DNA of 64,000 nucleotides, taken from Nitrospira sp. (lineage in GTDB: Bacteria > Nitrospirota > Nitrospiria > Nitrospirales > Nitrospiraceae). The notes beneath the pieces are model-generated. The model searched no databases and was not told the DNA's origin. It saw nothing but the letters and a program-made list of their open reading frames with translations. Made by a program: the position numbers and the translations under genes. Of this stretch, positions 1 to 8,960 are shown one piece after another; positions within the stretch are counted from its first letter, which is position 1, and every line of letters begins with the position of its first letter. The stretch spans positions 1,248,721 through 1,312,720 of the forward strand of contig JARFXR010000001.1 in NCBI GenBank assembly GCA_029194535.1, written 5' to 3'.

Positions 1-437
1 TCACCGCCGCCACGCCTGTGGCACAGGCGGTGTTCCGCCCGGAAGGGCTGGTCTCTGTCACGAGCGGCTCGCAGCAGCCGCTCACCTGGTGCCGGGGCAA
101 GACGGCGGTGCTGTGCAGCGGGATCGCCGATCCTGCCTCGTTCCATGCCATGACGATCCGGCTGGGGATGACACCGCTCGAACATATGATCTATCGGGAC
201 CATCATCGCTATACGGGCGAGGACGTGAACCAGGTGCGTGCGAAAGCGGCGGCGACGAAGGCGGACGTGATCGTGACGACTGAAAAGGATGCGGGCAAGC
301 TCGCTCCGCTGCTCACGTCCGCGGACCGCGGGTGGTGGGCCGTCCGCCTCGGGACGAACATCGTCGCGGGCGAGCGGGAGCTCCAAGCCTTGATCGCGAA
401 GGCGTCGGCAGGCAGGACGGGGACGGTACATGCCTGA
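1..437 (+). CDS. lpxK: Tetraacyldisaccharide 4'-kinase LpxK, C-terminal part (5' end outside window)
   Basis: LpxK phosphorylates the 4' position of the lipid A disaccharide at the inner membrane. Only the last ~145 codons are present; the reading frame is open from base 3, so the gene begins before the window and the GTG at 18 is not the start. The visible part carries family hallmarks: CSGIADPASF, the DHHRYTGED stretch and VTTEKDAGKL close to the C-terminus. The N-terminal P-loop is off the edge. Its stop overlaps the start of the next gene by 8 bases, which suggests co-transcription with the LPS core genes. Identification by motif is firm. Confidence 0.9.
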   Translation, partial: TAATPVAQAVFRPEGLVSVTSGSQQPLTWCRGKTAVLCSGIADPASFHAMTIRLGMTPLEHMIYRDHHRYTGEDVNQVRAKAAATKADVIVTTEKDAGKLAPLLTSADRGWWAVRLGTNIVAGERELQALIAKASAGRTGTVHA

Positions 438-2157
438 CGGAACACCGAAGAAAGTGCTGGTCCGCGGACCCAACTGGCTGGGCGATGCCGTGATGTGTGA
501 GCCGGCGCTGCGGGGTTTGAAGCGCCTGTGGCCGGGCATGCAGCTGTTTCTGCTGGTCAAGCCGGCGGTCGCGCAGCTCTTCCAGGCGCACCCCGCGATC
601 GACCGGCTGGTCGTCTACGAGGACCGAACCCGTCATGCGGGACTGACGGGCAAGTGGACTCTGGCCGGAGACCTGCGGCGGGAACGGTTCGACCTCGCGG
701 TCCTCTTCCAGAATGCGTTCGAGGCGGCATTCATCACGTTCCTCGCCGGGATCCCCCGGCGGTACGGCTACGCGACCGACGGCCGCAGTGCCCTGCTGAC
801 GGAGCCGGTGGCGCCTCCCGATCCCGGCACGTTGGTCCATCAAGTTCACTATTATTGGAATCTGGTGAAGCCCCTCGGTGTGTCCGGCGCGCCGTTCCAG
901 CCGGAGCTCCGGGTCACGCCGGAGGAGGATCAGTCGATGGCCGCGCGACTGATGCAAGCCGGGATCGGCGCGCAGGATCCGGTTATCGGCGTGAATCCCG
1001 GCTCCACGTACGGAGGGGCCAAGCGTTGGTTGCCCGAGCGGTTCACGCACGTGGCTGAGCGGCTCGCCAGGCGGCTGGAGGAATCGCAGGGAAAGCCGGC
1101 GGCCGTGCTGATTCTCGGCGCGAAAGGGGAGGAGGCGCTCGGGCGGAGCGTCGCCGCCGGCTTGACCGGACGGTCGATGGTCCTATCAGGCGCGACGACG
1201 ATCCGTGAGTTGATGGCGGCCGTGAAGCGGTGCGGGGTGCTCGTGACCAATGACACGGGTCCGATGCATATCGGCTCGGCGTTCGGTGTGCCGATCGTCG
1301 CCGTCTTCGGCCCGACCGACTGGCGGACGACGTCTCCCTCCGGCGCCGGCCATGCCTTGATCCGGCATCCGGTCGAGTGCGCACCCTGCCTCCTGCGCGA
1401 ATGTCCGATCGATCATCGTTGCATGACCGGGGTGTCGGCCGACCAGGTCTACGAGGCGGCGGCCAAGCTGATCCGCGCTCCCGGCTCCGCTCCTGCAAGG
1501 CCGGAGGTGCCGTCGCCGGGCCCGGTTGCGGCGGAGCGGTCCAGCCCTCGGCCTGTCCTCGACGGCGTCACGGTCTTTCTTGATCGGGACGGCACATTGA
1601 ACGAGGATACAGGCTATTTGAGATCCGCCGCGGAATTGAGGCTCTTGCCCGGTGTGGCGACGAGCCTCGCCAGGCTGAAGGCGGCGGGTGCGCGCCTGGT
1701 GGTCGTGACCAATCAATCCGGTGTCGGCCGCGGGTTCTTGAGCCTTAAGGATTTGGAGGCTCTCCACGCGCGGCTGCAGGGCTTGCTGGAGGCGGACGAT
1801 GCGGCGCTGGACGCCATCTATTTCTGTCCGCATCACCCGGACGACGGATGTCGCTGCCGCAAGCCCGCGCGCGGCATGGTGGATAGGGCCGTGGCCGAGC
1901 TGCAGGTCGATCTGCGCCGGTCCTATCTCATCGGCGATCACGCGCGCGACATTCAATTGGCCCACGTCGTCGGCGCGAGATCCGTGCTCCTCGTGCCGGG
2001 GCCGATCGATGAGGCGGTCAAGGAGCAGCTCAGGGCCGAGCGGGCGATGCCGGATTTCATCGCGCGGACGATAAGCGAGGCGGCCGAATGGATTCTGACG
2101 GATGCGGAATTGCGCGCCGGAACTCCGGCGCAGGCCGGCGAACGGTCGGCCGGATGA
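430..2157 (+). CDS. waaF-gmhB: Fusion: ADP-heptose:LPS heptosyltransferase II (WaaF) + D-glycero-D-manno-heptose-1,7-bisphosphate 7-phosphatase (GmhB)
   Basis: The 575-residue product joins two enzymes. Residues ~1-350 are a GT9 heptosyltransferase: VRGPNWLGDAV at the N-terminus, NPGSTYGGAKRWLPERF, and NDTGPMHIGSAFGVP in the ADP-heptose-binding half, ending with the Cys-rich CAPCLLRECP. After a Pro/Ala-rich linker (~355-377), residues ~380-545 form a HAD phosphatase: FLDRDGTLNED with the catalytic aspartates at 385 and 387, VVTNQSGVGRG, and the metal-site segment CPHHPDDGCRCRKP typical of GmhB. One protein would therefore both help make the ADP-heptose precursor and transfer heptose to the inner core. 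The two activities are usually separate proteins. The start ATG at 430 overlaps lpxK. Confidence 0.92.
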   Translation: MPDGTPKKVLVRGPNWLGDAVMCEPALRGLKRLWPGMQLFLLVKPAVAQLFQAHPAIDRLVVYEDRTRHAGLTGKWTLAGDLRRERFDLAVLFQNAFEAAFITFLAGIPRRYGYATDGRSALLTEPVAPPDPGTLVHQVHYYWNLVKPLGVSGAPFQPELRVTPEEDQSMAARLMQAGIGAQDPVIGVNPGSTYGGAKRWLPERFTHVAERLARRLEESQGKPAAVLILGAKGEEALGRSVAAGLTGRSMVLSGATTIRELMAAVKRCGVLVTNDTGPMHIGSAFGVPIVAVFGPTDWRTTSPSGAGHALIRHPVECAPCLLRECPIDHRCMTGVSADQVYEAAAKLIRAPGSAPARPEVPSPGPVAAERSSPRPVLDGVTVFLDRDGTLNEDTGYLRSAAELRLLPGVATSLARLKAAGARLVVVTNQSGVGRGFLSLKDLEALHARLQGLLEADDAALDAIYFCPHHPDDGCRCRKPARGMVDRAVAELQVDLRRSYLIGDHARDIQLAHVVGARSVLLVPGPIDEAVKEQLRAERAMPDFIARTISEAAEWILTDAELRAGTPAQAGERSAG

Positions 2158-2194
2158 CGATCGAGCCGGACACTCCGGTGTCTATGACACACCC

Positions 2195-3238
2195 ATGCGC
2201 GCACCCATGACGGCCTATCAGCACATCTTGTTCATCAAACCCAGCTCTCTCGGCGACATCGTGCATGCCATGCCCACGCTCGCGGCAGTGCGGCGCGCTC
2301 ACCCGGACGCCACCGTGGGATGGCTGGTCAAGCGGCAGTGGGCGGGGCTGGTCGAGCGGATCGACGGAGTCGATCACCTGTGGGAAGTGGAGCCGGGGGT
2401 CAAGGGCTGGTTGTCGCTGGTGCCGGCGCTGCGCGCCGACCGGTTCGATCTTGCGATCGACCTGCAGGGCCTGTTCCGCAGCGCGATGATGGGCCGGTTG
2501 AGCGGCGCGCCCGAGCGCATCGGGTTCGCCAACGCGCGCGAGGGCAGCCCCTGGCTCTACACCAGACGTGTGGCGGTGCCGCATCCCAACATGCATGCCG
2601 TGGACCGGTATCTTCTGGTGGCCAAGGCGTTGGGAGCGGATGCGCGCCCGGCCGAATTCAAGTTCCGGATTCCCCACCGAGATCACGAGACGGTGGAGCG
2701 GGTTCTCCGGCAGGCGGGCTGGGCGGCCGGGGAACGGCTCATCGCGGTCAACGTATCCGCGCGCTGGCTCACGAAGCGGTGGCCGATCGCCTCATTCGCC
2801 GCGCTGTCGGATTTGGTCGTCCAGCGGGACATCGGCTCCGTCCTGTTCATCGGCGGGTCGGACGAGCGGGCGCAGGTCGCGCAGGTTCGCGGGTTGATGA
2901 AGGCCCGGTCGTTGGATCTCAGCGGCGCGCTGCCGGTGGGCCTGTTGCCGGCCCTGCTGAGTCGGGTCGAGCTGTTGATCACGAATGATTCCGGGCCGAT
3001 GCATATCGCCGCCGCCGTGGGCACGCCGGTGGCGGCGATGTTCGGTCCGACCAGTCCGCTGCGCACCGGACCCTACGGGACCGACCATGCGGTGCTTATG
3101 CATCCGGTGCCCTGCAGCCCCTGCTTCAGCCGGACCTGCTCGAATTCCCAGCCGCTCGTCTGCCTGACCGACATTACGGTTGACCGGGCCTTCTCGGTTG
3201 TGGCAAGTCTCCCTCGGCGGTCGGCACGATCCTTGTGA
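2195..3238 (+). CDS. waaC: ADP-heptose:LPS heptosyltransferase I-like (WaaC family, GT9)
   Basis: Product of 347 residues from ATG 2195; an in-frame ATG at 2207 is also possible, and the longer open frame back to 2102 overlaps waaF and is unlikely to be used. The N-terminus FIKPSSLGDIVHAMPTL is the classic GT9 opening, and NDSGPMHIAAAVGTP with AMFGPTSP forms the nucleotide-sugar site. A Cys-rich tail (PCSPCFSRTCS) follows. It should add the first heptose to Kdo of the inner core, before the WaaF domain acts. The gene begins 37 bases after waaF-gmhB and overlaps the next glycosyltransferase by 4 bases. Assignment to WaaC rather than another GT9 rests on gene order and motif. Confidence 0.82.
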   Translation: MRAPMTAYQHILFIKPSSLGDIVHAMPTLAAVRRAHPDATVGWLVKRQWAGLVERIDGVDHLWEVEPGVKGWLSLVPALRADRFDLAIDLQGLFRSAMMGRLSGAPERIGFANAREGSPWLYTRRVAVPHPNMHAVDRYLLVAKALGADARPAEFKFRIPHRDHETVERVLRQAGWAAGERLIAVNVSARWLTKRWPIASFAALSDLVVQRDIGSVLFIGGSDERAQVAQVRGLMKARSLDLSGALPVGLLPALLSRVELLITNDSGPMHIAAAVGTPVAAMFGPTSPLRTGPYGTDHAVLMHPVPCSPCFSRTCSNSQPLVCLTDITVDRAFSVVASLPRRSARSL

Positions 3239-4395
3239 ACCTCTTCATTTCAGAATCCAGCACGGCGGTCGGCGGACAGGAACTGGCTGTGCTCCTGCAC
3301 GCGGAAGGATTGGCGAAGCGAGGCCACCGGCTGCGCTTGATCCTCGAACCGGGCAGCCCGATCGCCGCTATGGCGGAAGAGAGGCGCCTCCCGGTCACGC
3401 TCCTCTCCATGCGTCGAAATCGGTATCCGCAGGCGATCCTCGCGATGCGGCGGCTCATGCACCGCGAGCGTCCGGCCATCCTCCAGGTCAACAGTTCCCG
3501 CGACAGCTGGATCGGCTGCATCGCAGTCCGGTTGCTGCAGCCCAGGCCGAAGATCATCCGGATCCGGCACATCTCCACGCCGCTCAACCGCAACATGACC
3601 ACGCAGCTGCTGTACCGCCGGCTGCTCGACATGGTGGTGGTGACCGGCGGCGAGCGGACCAGGCGGGACCTGGTCGAGCGCGACGGCCTCGAGCCGGGAC
3701 GCGTCGCCGCCTTTCCGATCGGACTCGACGTCGCGCACTTTCGGCCCGCGCCTCCCGTCCGTGACCTCCGGCGCGAATTGGGGCTCCCGCCGGGGCATCT
3801 GCTGGTCGGCATCATCTCCTATCTGCGCACGTACAAAGGGCACGAGTACTTCATCGAGGCGGCCGGGCGGATCGCGGCGCAGCGCGACGACGTCACCTTC
3901 GTCATCGTCGGCGAAGGTCCGGAGGAGCAGTCGATCCGCCGCCGGATCGAGCAGTCGGGATGGGCGTCGCGGATCAGACTGTTGGGCTTCCGCGACGACC
4001 TGCTGGAGGTGTTCCGGTCTCTGGACGTCTTCGCGATCCCGTCGGTCGAAGGAGACACGATCCCGCAAGTACTGATGCAGGCCCTGGCGCTCGGCCTCCC
4101 CGTCGTCTCCACGACGGTCGGTTCCATTCCCGACGTCGTCATCGACGGCGAAACCGGCTACGTCGTTCCTCCGCGCGACGGCCGGACATTGGCGGATCGG
4201 ATCGCCCGCTTATTGAGCGATGCCGGGCTGCGATCCCGTCTGGGCGCGAACGGCAGGGCCTTGGTGGAACGGTGCTACTCCATCGACAAGATGCTGGACC
4301 GGATGGAAGCGGTCTATCAGAGCCTGGGGCAGAGTCTGCCGCAGGGTCCGGCGTCCAATCCGGAGCAGAGTACGACTCCCAAGCGGGACGGCTGA
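3235..4395 (+). CDS. GT4 family glycosyltransferase, LPS core block
   Basis: 386 residues from a GTG start that overlaps the waaC stop. A GT-B fold enzyme: N-terminal acceptor half with GGQELAVLLHAEGLAKRGH, C-terminal donor half with ISYLRTYKGHEYFIEAA, and EGDTIPQVLMQALALGLPVV followed by GSIPDVVIDGETG. The second acidic position of the usual GT4 EX7E motif is a glutamine here (LMQA for LLEA), a variant found in some GT4 subgroups. The sugar donor cannot be read from sequence. Position among heptosyltransferases and WaaE-like enzymes points to outer-core synthesis at the cytoplasmic face of the inner membrane. Confidence 0.85.
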   Translation: MNLFISESSTAVGGQELAVLLHAEGLAKRGHRLRLILEPGSPIAAMAEERRLPVTLLSMRRNRYPQAILAMRRLMHRERPAILQVNSSRDSWIGCIAVRLLQPRPKIIRIRHISTPLNRNMTTQLLYRRLLDMVVVTGGERTRRDLVERDGLEPGRVAAFPIGLDVAHFRPAPPVRDLRRELGLPPGHLLVGIISYLRTYKGHEYFIEAAGRIAAQRDDVTFVIVGEGPEEQSIRRRIEQSGWASRIRLLGFRDDLLEVFRSLDVFAIPSVEGDTIPQVLMQALALGLPVVSTTVGSIPDVVIDGETGYVVPPRDGRTLADRIARLLSDAGLRSRLGANGRALVERCYSIDKMLDRMEAVYQSLGQSLPQGPASNPEQSTTPKRDG

Positions 4396-4396
4396 C

Positions 4397-5149
4397 ATGG
4401 CCCGCTATTCCGTCTACGTGATCGCCTACAACGACGAGCCCAACATGCGGGCCTGCCTGGAGTCGGCGGCAGGGGCGGACGAACTCGTCGTCGTCGATTC
4501 CCACAGCACCGACCGCACGGCCGCGATCGCGCGCGAATTCACGGACAAGGTTTACCAGGTCGAGTTCAACGGATTCGGCCGGCTGCGCAACCAGGCCCTA
4601 GCCTACTGCTCGCACGACTGGATCTTCAGCCTGGACAGCGACGAGCGGATGACGCCGGAATTGCGCGAGGAAATCCGCCGCCTGCTCGAGCAGGGGCCCG
4701 GGGCCGACGCGTACTTCGTCCCGCGGAAGAACTACTTTCTCGGCCGCTGGATCAAGCATTGCGGCTGGTATCCCGACTACCGCCAGCCGCAATTGTTCCG
4801 TAAGCGCCGCTTCCGGTACCGGGACGAGCTGGTCCATGAAGGTTTCGAGTGTGATGGATCGGTCGCGCATCTGACGCAGCCGGCCCTCCAGTATCCGTTC
4901 CGAGACATCGACCATTACATCCAGAAGCAGAACCGGTATTCGACGCTGATGGCCGAGCGGATGGTCGAACAGGGCCGCCGCTTTTCGAGCCTGCAGCTCG
5001 TCACCCATCCGCTCGCCGCCTTTGCCAAGATGTACGTGCAGCGGCGCGGCTTTCTCGACGGCATGCCGGGGTTGATTCTTTCCGGGCTCTATGCCTATTA
5101 CACCGTCATGAAATACGCGAAGTTCTGGGAACTCACGAAGAGAGATTGA
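4397..5149 (+). CDS. GT2 glycosyltransferase, WaaE/KdtX-like
   Basis: 250 residues from ATG 4397, one base after the previous stop; the open frame extends further upstream but that part shadows the preceding gene. GT-A fold features: SVYVIAYNDEPNMRACLESA, VVDSHSTDRT, and the metal-binding SLDSDERMTPELREEI. The C-terminus (KMYVQRRGFLDGMPG, YAYYTVMKYAKFWEL) matches the conserved tail of the WaaE/KdtX family, which transfers glucose or a related sugar to inner-core heptose. A paralogue with the same tail is at 7033. The precise donor is unknown. Confidence 0.85.
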   Translation: MARYSVYVIAYNDEPNMRACLESAAGADELVVVDSHSTDRTAAIAREFTDKVYQVEFNGFGRLRNQALAYCSHDWIFSLDSDERMTPELREEIRRLLEQGPGADAYFVPRKNYFLGRWIKHCGWYPDYRQPQLFRKRRFRYRDELVHEGFECDGSVAHLTQPALQYPFRDIDHYIQKQNRYSTLMAERMVEQGRRFSSLQLVTHPLAAFAKMYVQRRGFLDGMPGLILSGLYAYYTVMKYAKFWELTKRD

Positions 5150-5162
5150 ACCTTCACCTATC

Positions 5163-6008
5163 ATGAGAGTCAGCGGCTTCACGTTTTGTCGCAATGCGGT
5201 GAAATACGACTACCCGGTGGTAGAGTCCATCCGCTCCGTGCTGCCGATCTGCGACGAGTTCATCGTGAACGTCGGACGCAGCGACGACGGCACGCTCGAA
5301 TTGATCCGCTCCATCGGCGATCCCAAGATCACGATCGTCGAATCGGTCTGGGACGAGACGCTGCGCAAGGACGGGCTGATCTATTCGCAGCAGACGAACA
5401 TCGCGCTCGCCCGTTGCAAGGGCGATTGGGCGCTCTACATGCAGGCCGACGAAGTCATGCACGAGGACGACCTGCCGGCACTTCGTCGCGCCATGCGTGA
5501 ACAGTTCGACAATAGAACCGTAAAAGGCCTGCTGTTCCGCTATCTGCATTTCGTGGCCGACTACTGGTCCACGAATCCCTGGTTCTATCACAAGGCGGTG
5601 CGGGCCATCCGGAACAACGGCGAGGTCGAGTCCTGCGGCGACGCCGTGGGGTTTCACTTCAAGCCGACGCAACAGTATTTGCAGAGCGGCCCCAAGGAAT
5701 GGCTCACTTGGTCCGGCGCGCGGATTTTTCACTACGGCTGGGTCAAGGATCCGAAGGTGATGCTGGCGAAGGTCAAGGACCAGATCAGCCGCCATCACGG
5801 GGACAGCCCTCCAGCAGACCAGGCCGGACTCTACCGGCAGGACGCCTTCCGATTCGACGACTATGCGGTCCTCAAGGAATTCTCGGGCCGGCATCCGGCC
5901 GTGATGCAGGATCGGATCCGCTTGGCCAAGCGCTGGGCCGAGCGCCGGAGCCGGTGGCTCAACCCGCGGTTCTATCGCGAAGTCCTGAAGCGGGGATTTC
6001 GGGGTTAG
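5163..6008 (+). CDS. GT2-like glycosyltransferase
   Basis: 281 residues from ATG 5163, 13 bases downstream of the WaaE-like gene. The N-terminus GFTFCRNAVKYDYPVVESI and the region CDEFIVNVGRSDDGTLELI resemble GT2 enzymes; YMQADEVMHEDDLPALR takes the place of the usual DXD segment, with QADE as the likely acidic site. The middle contains many aromatic residues (FLHFVADYWSTNPWFYHK-like stretch around residues 125-145). I recognise it as a core/exopolysaccharide transferase of unknown specificity. It belongs to the contiguous set of core glycosyltransferases. Confidence 0.75.
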   Translation: MRVSGFTFCRNAVKYDYPVVESIRSVLPICDEFIVNVGRSDDGTLELIRSIGDPKITIVESVWDETLRKDGLIYSQQTNIALARCKGDWALYMQADEVMHEDDLPALRRAMREQFDNRTVKGLLFRYLHFVADYWSTNPWFYHKAVRAIRNNGEVESCGDAVGFHFKPTQQYLQSGPKEWLTWSGARIFHYGWVKDPKVMLAKVKDQISRHHGDSPPADQAGLYRQDAFRFDDYAVLKEFSGRHPAVMQDRIRLAKRWAERRSRWLNPRFYREVLKRGFRG

Positions 6009-6012
6009 GAAC

Positions 6013-7014
6013 ATGCTGAGCATCATCGTCGCCGTGCACAACCAGCTGGGCCACAACCAACTCTTCCTGGAGGGCGTGAAGGCCTATACGACCGGTCCTT
6101 ACGAGGTGATCGTCATCGACAACCACTCGACGGACGGCTCCCCCGAGTTTTTCGAAGCGGGCGGGTGCCGGGTGATCCGCAACGACCGGAACCTCTGTTA
6201 TCCGGAGTCGATGAATCTCGGTTCGCGCGCGGCGCGCGGCGATGTGTTGTGTCACATCAATAACGATCTCTACGTTGCCCCGGGCTGGAACGGCCGGCTC
6301 GTCGAGGCCATGGATCGGCAGGGGCTCGACGTGGCCTCACCGCTGGGGTTGGAGATGATGCCGAGCCCGGCCTTGACCGATTGGATGCAGGGGCGCTGGG
6401 CCGCCATCGGCCAGGGGCGCCTGTCCAGCGGGAAGCCGCTCGATCGGCTCCGGACGATGGTACAGGCCATGTACGGAGATTGGGAGCGCTATTGCGAGGA
6501 GGTCCACCGGGCCTTCGCCGATACGGTCTTCGAGGGCATCGTCGGATCCTGCGTCATGATCCGCCGCTCGGCCTACGAGAAGATCGGCGGCTTGGACGAA
6601 CGAGTGCAGGCGGCCGATTGGGATCTCTATTACACGTTGCGCAAACGGGAGATCACCACCGGAGACCTGCGCCGGTGCATGGTGCTCGGCGCCACGTTCG
6701 TGCATCATTTCATCCGCGCGACGGTCAAGAGCAAGCGGGAGCCGTTCGCCTGTACGCACGAACGGTGGTCGATCGATCAGAAATGGGACCAGCGCGAGCA
6801 GGCCGATCTCTGGTGCAAGCCGGAGGATTTCGCCCGTTCCGGCCTCCGAGAATCCGTCACCCGGCGGTTCGGCAAGCCGTTCAAGAAACTCGCACTGGAG
6901 CTCGATCGGCTGAGCGCGTGGCGGCGGCTCTGGATGCCGCCGCAGCTGGTCGTCGAACAGTATCGCCGGCAGTTCGCCAGACTTGGTCCTCCTGCCGCAT
7001 CCCGCCTGAGTTGA
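6013..7014 (+). CDS. GT2 family glycosyltransferase
   Basis: 333 residues from ATG 6013. A clear GT-A start: MLSIIVAVHNQLGHNQ, EVIVIDNHSTDGSPEFFE, VIRNDRNLCYPESMNLG (the stretch that usually reads N-x-G-F-A/P), then HINNDLYVAPGWNGRL where NND is the probable metal-binding acidic motif. SCVMIRRSAYEKIGGLDER is the conserved C-terminal acceptor-side segment of rhamnosyl/galactosyl-type GT2 enzymes. The C-terminal third is rich in Arg/Trp and could contact the membrane. It starts 4 bases after its neighbour, as expected for an operon. The acceptor and donor are not predictable from sequence alone. Confidence 0.85.
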   Translation: MLSIIVAVHNQLGHNQLFLEGVKAYTTGPYEVIVIDNHSTDGSPEFFEAGGCRVIRNDRNLCYPESMNLGSRAARGDVLCHINNDLYVAPGWNGRLVEAMDRQGLDVASPLGLEMMPSPALTDWMQGRWAAIGQGRLSSGKPLDRLRTMVQAMYGDWERYCEEVHRAFADTVFEGIVGSCVMIRRSAYEKIGGLDERVQAADWDLYYTLRKREITTGDLRRCMVLGATFVHHFIRATVKSKREPFACTHERWSIDQKWDQREQADLWCKPEDFARSGLRESVTRRFGKPFKKLALELDRLSAWRRLWMPPQLVVEQYRRQFARLGPPAASRLS

Positions 7015-7032
7015 TCGCGAGAGGAGCAGCCC

Positions 7033-7809
7033 GTGCCGACGGTGACCGCGCTGATCATCACCAAGAACGAGGAAGCCAACATGACCGACTGCCTCGCGTC
7101 GCTCGATTGGGCCACGGAGCGCCTCGTCATCGATGCGGAGAGCGCGGATCGGACGGTCGAGCTGGCACGCGCCACAGGCGCCGACGTAGTGGTGCGACCC
7201 TGGCCCGGCTTCGGGCCCCAGAAGAATTTCGGCATGGAGCGAGCCTCGTCGGACTGGATCCTCATCGTCGACGCGGACGAGCGGGTGCCCGGTCCGCTCG
7301 CGGAGGAGATCCGGTCGCTCGTGAGCCGGTGGAAGGACGGAGATCCGGTCGCCTACGAGATCCCTCGGATGAACTTCTACTACGGCGCCTGGGTCCGCCA
7401 TGCCGGGCTGTATCCCGACTATCAGATTCGCCTGGTCCGCAAGGGAACGGCGGCCTACAACGACGTGCCGGTGCACGAGAATCTGATCGTGCGGGGAACC
7501 GTCGGCAAATTGGTCAATCCGTTTGAACACCAGACCGAACGCCGCATCGACGACCACTTCCGGAAGTTCGGCCTCTATACGACGCTGGCCGCGCGCGAGA
7601 AGGGCAAGACGGTCCGGACCGTGCGGCACCGGGATCTCCTGGCTCGTCCATTGGTCGTCTTCTTCAAGACTTATCTGCTCAAGCGAGGCTATCGGGACGG
7701 AGTCCGTGGGTTGATCGTGTGCCTCTTCGCCAGCATGTACACCTTCGTCAAGTATGCGAAGCTGTGGGATGCGAGGAGAACGCCCGCGACTTCTCGGGGT
7801 CTCGCCTAG
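7033..7809 (+). CDS. GT2 glycosyltransferase, second WaaE/KdtX-like paralogue
   Basis: 258 residues from a GTG at 7033 preceded by GAGAGGAG. Motifs: ALIITKNEEANMTDCLASL, VIDAESADRTVELAR, ILIVDADERVPGPLAEEI as the DXD-containing segment, and a tail (KTYLLKRGYRDGVRGLI, YTFVKYAKLWD) nearly parallel to the enzyme encoded at 4397. It probably adds a second hexose to the core. The stop codon overlaps the GTG start of the next gene (TAGTG). Confidence 0.86.
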   Translation: MPTVTALIITKNEEANMTDCLASLDWATERLVIDAESADRTVELARATGADVVVRPWPGFGPQKNFGMERASSDWILIVDADERVPGPLAEEIRSLVSRWKDGDPVAYEIPRMNFYYGAWVRHAGLYPDYQIRLVRKGTAAYNDVPVHENLIVRGTVGKLVNPFEHQTERRIDDHFRKFGLYTTLAAREKGKTVRTVRHRDLLARPLVVFFKTYLLKRGYRDGVRGLIVCLFASMYTFVKYAKLWDARRTPATSRGLA

Positions 7810-8960
7810 TGGCCCGGCGAATCCTGTACGTTCACGGCATCGGCGCCGTCGGCGGCGCGGAGCATGACCTGCTGGCGGTGCTGGCGCGGCTCGATCGGCG
7901 TGCCTGGGACCCCCATGTGGTCTGTCCTCCGGAAGGACCGTTCCGGGCCCTGCTGGAGCAGGCCGATCTCACCGTACATCCGCTCGCGCTGGTCCCCTGG
8001 CGAAAATGGTTTTCACCCATCATACGGTGGCGGAGCGTGGGCGGACTGCGCGACGTGATTGATCGCCTGCGTCCGACCCTCGTGCACGTTAACGACATCT
8101 GGTGGGTGCCGCATGCGCTCGGCGCGCTACGAGGGACCGTCGCGTCTCCAGCGGTGGTCGCCCACGTGCGCCAGGAGATCGAGCCTGATAAGGTGCGCCG
8201 CTATGAGCTCGACCGGATCGATCGGGTCATCGCCATCTCCGATCAGGTGGCCGACTCGTTGAAAGCCGGTGGGGTGGAAGCCCGGCGGCTGCGTAGGGTC
8301 TACAGCGGGCTTGATTTCTCCCGTCCGGTCAAGGCGATACCGGATCGGTCGGCGGTCCGCCGACGGCTGGGCGTTCCGGACTCCGCCTTGCTTCTCGGTA
8401 CGGCGGCCAATCTGTTTCCTCGCAAAGGGTATGACGTGATGTTGCGGGCGCTCCCCGGCATCCTCGCGGTTCATCCCGACGTCCATTATCTGTTGGCCGG
8501 AACCGCGGAGCCCGTCCATGGCGGGTCGCTGCGGGCGTTGGCGGGAGAACTGAGAATCGCCGAGCGAATCCACATGGTCGGGTTTCAAGATCCGGTCCGG
8601 CCCTTTCTCGAGACGCTCGACCTCTACGTGCATCCGGCTCGCATGGAAGGATTCGGCATCGCGCTGGTCGAGGCGATGGCGGCCGGGAAGGCCGTGGTCG
8701 CGACCAGAACCGGCGGTGTGCCGGAAGTGGTCGAGCATGGAGAGACGGGACTCTTGGTCGCGCCGGGCGATCCGGACGGGATGCGGGACGCGGTCATCGA
8801 ATTGTTGGGAGACGAGGCGAGGCGCGCGCGGATGGGAGCGAAAGGGCTCGCCCGCGCGCGGGAGCGCTTCGACCTGGGCCGGACGGTTGCGGATCTCGAA
8901 CAGATGTATCGTGAAGCGGCAGCCGAATATGGGAGAGGCCGAGATGCGGATCGGCATTGA
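7809..8960 (+). CDS. GT4 family glycosyltransferase
   Basis: 383 residues. The start is taken as GTG 7809, which overlaps the preceding TAG; the longer frame from 7719 would lie inside the previous gene. It opens with ILYVHGIGAVGGAEHDLLAVL and has a donor-binding half with AANLFPRKGYDVMLRAL, PARMEGFGIALVEAMAAGKAVVATRTGGVPE, i.e. an intact EX7E motif, and VEHGETGLLVAPGDPDGM. A retaining GT-B transferase of the LPS core or linker region; donor unknown. It overlaps the following GT4 gene by 17 bases. Confidence 0.86.
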   Translation: MARRILYVHGIGAVGGAEHDLLAVLARLDRRAWDPHVVCPPEGPFRALLEQADLTVHPLALVPWRKWFSPIIRWRSVGGLRDVIDRLRPTLVHVNDIWWVPHALGALRGTVASPAVVAHVRQEIEPDKVRRYELDRIDRVIAISDQVADSLKAGGVEARRLRRVYSGLDFSRPVKAIPDRSAVRRRLGVPDSALLLGTAANLFPRKGYDVMLRALPGILAVHPDVHYLLAGTAEPVHGGSLRALAGELRIAERIHMVGFQDPVRPFLETLDLYVHPARMEGFGIALVEAMAAGKAVVATRTGGVPEVVEHGETGLLVAPGDPDGMRDAVIELLGDEARRARMGAKGLARARERFDLGRTVADLEQMYREAAAEYGRGRDADRH

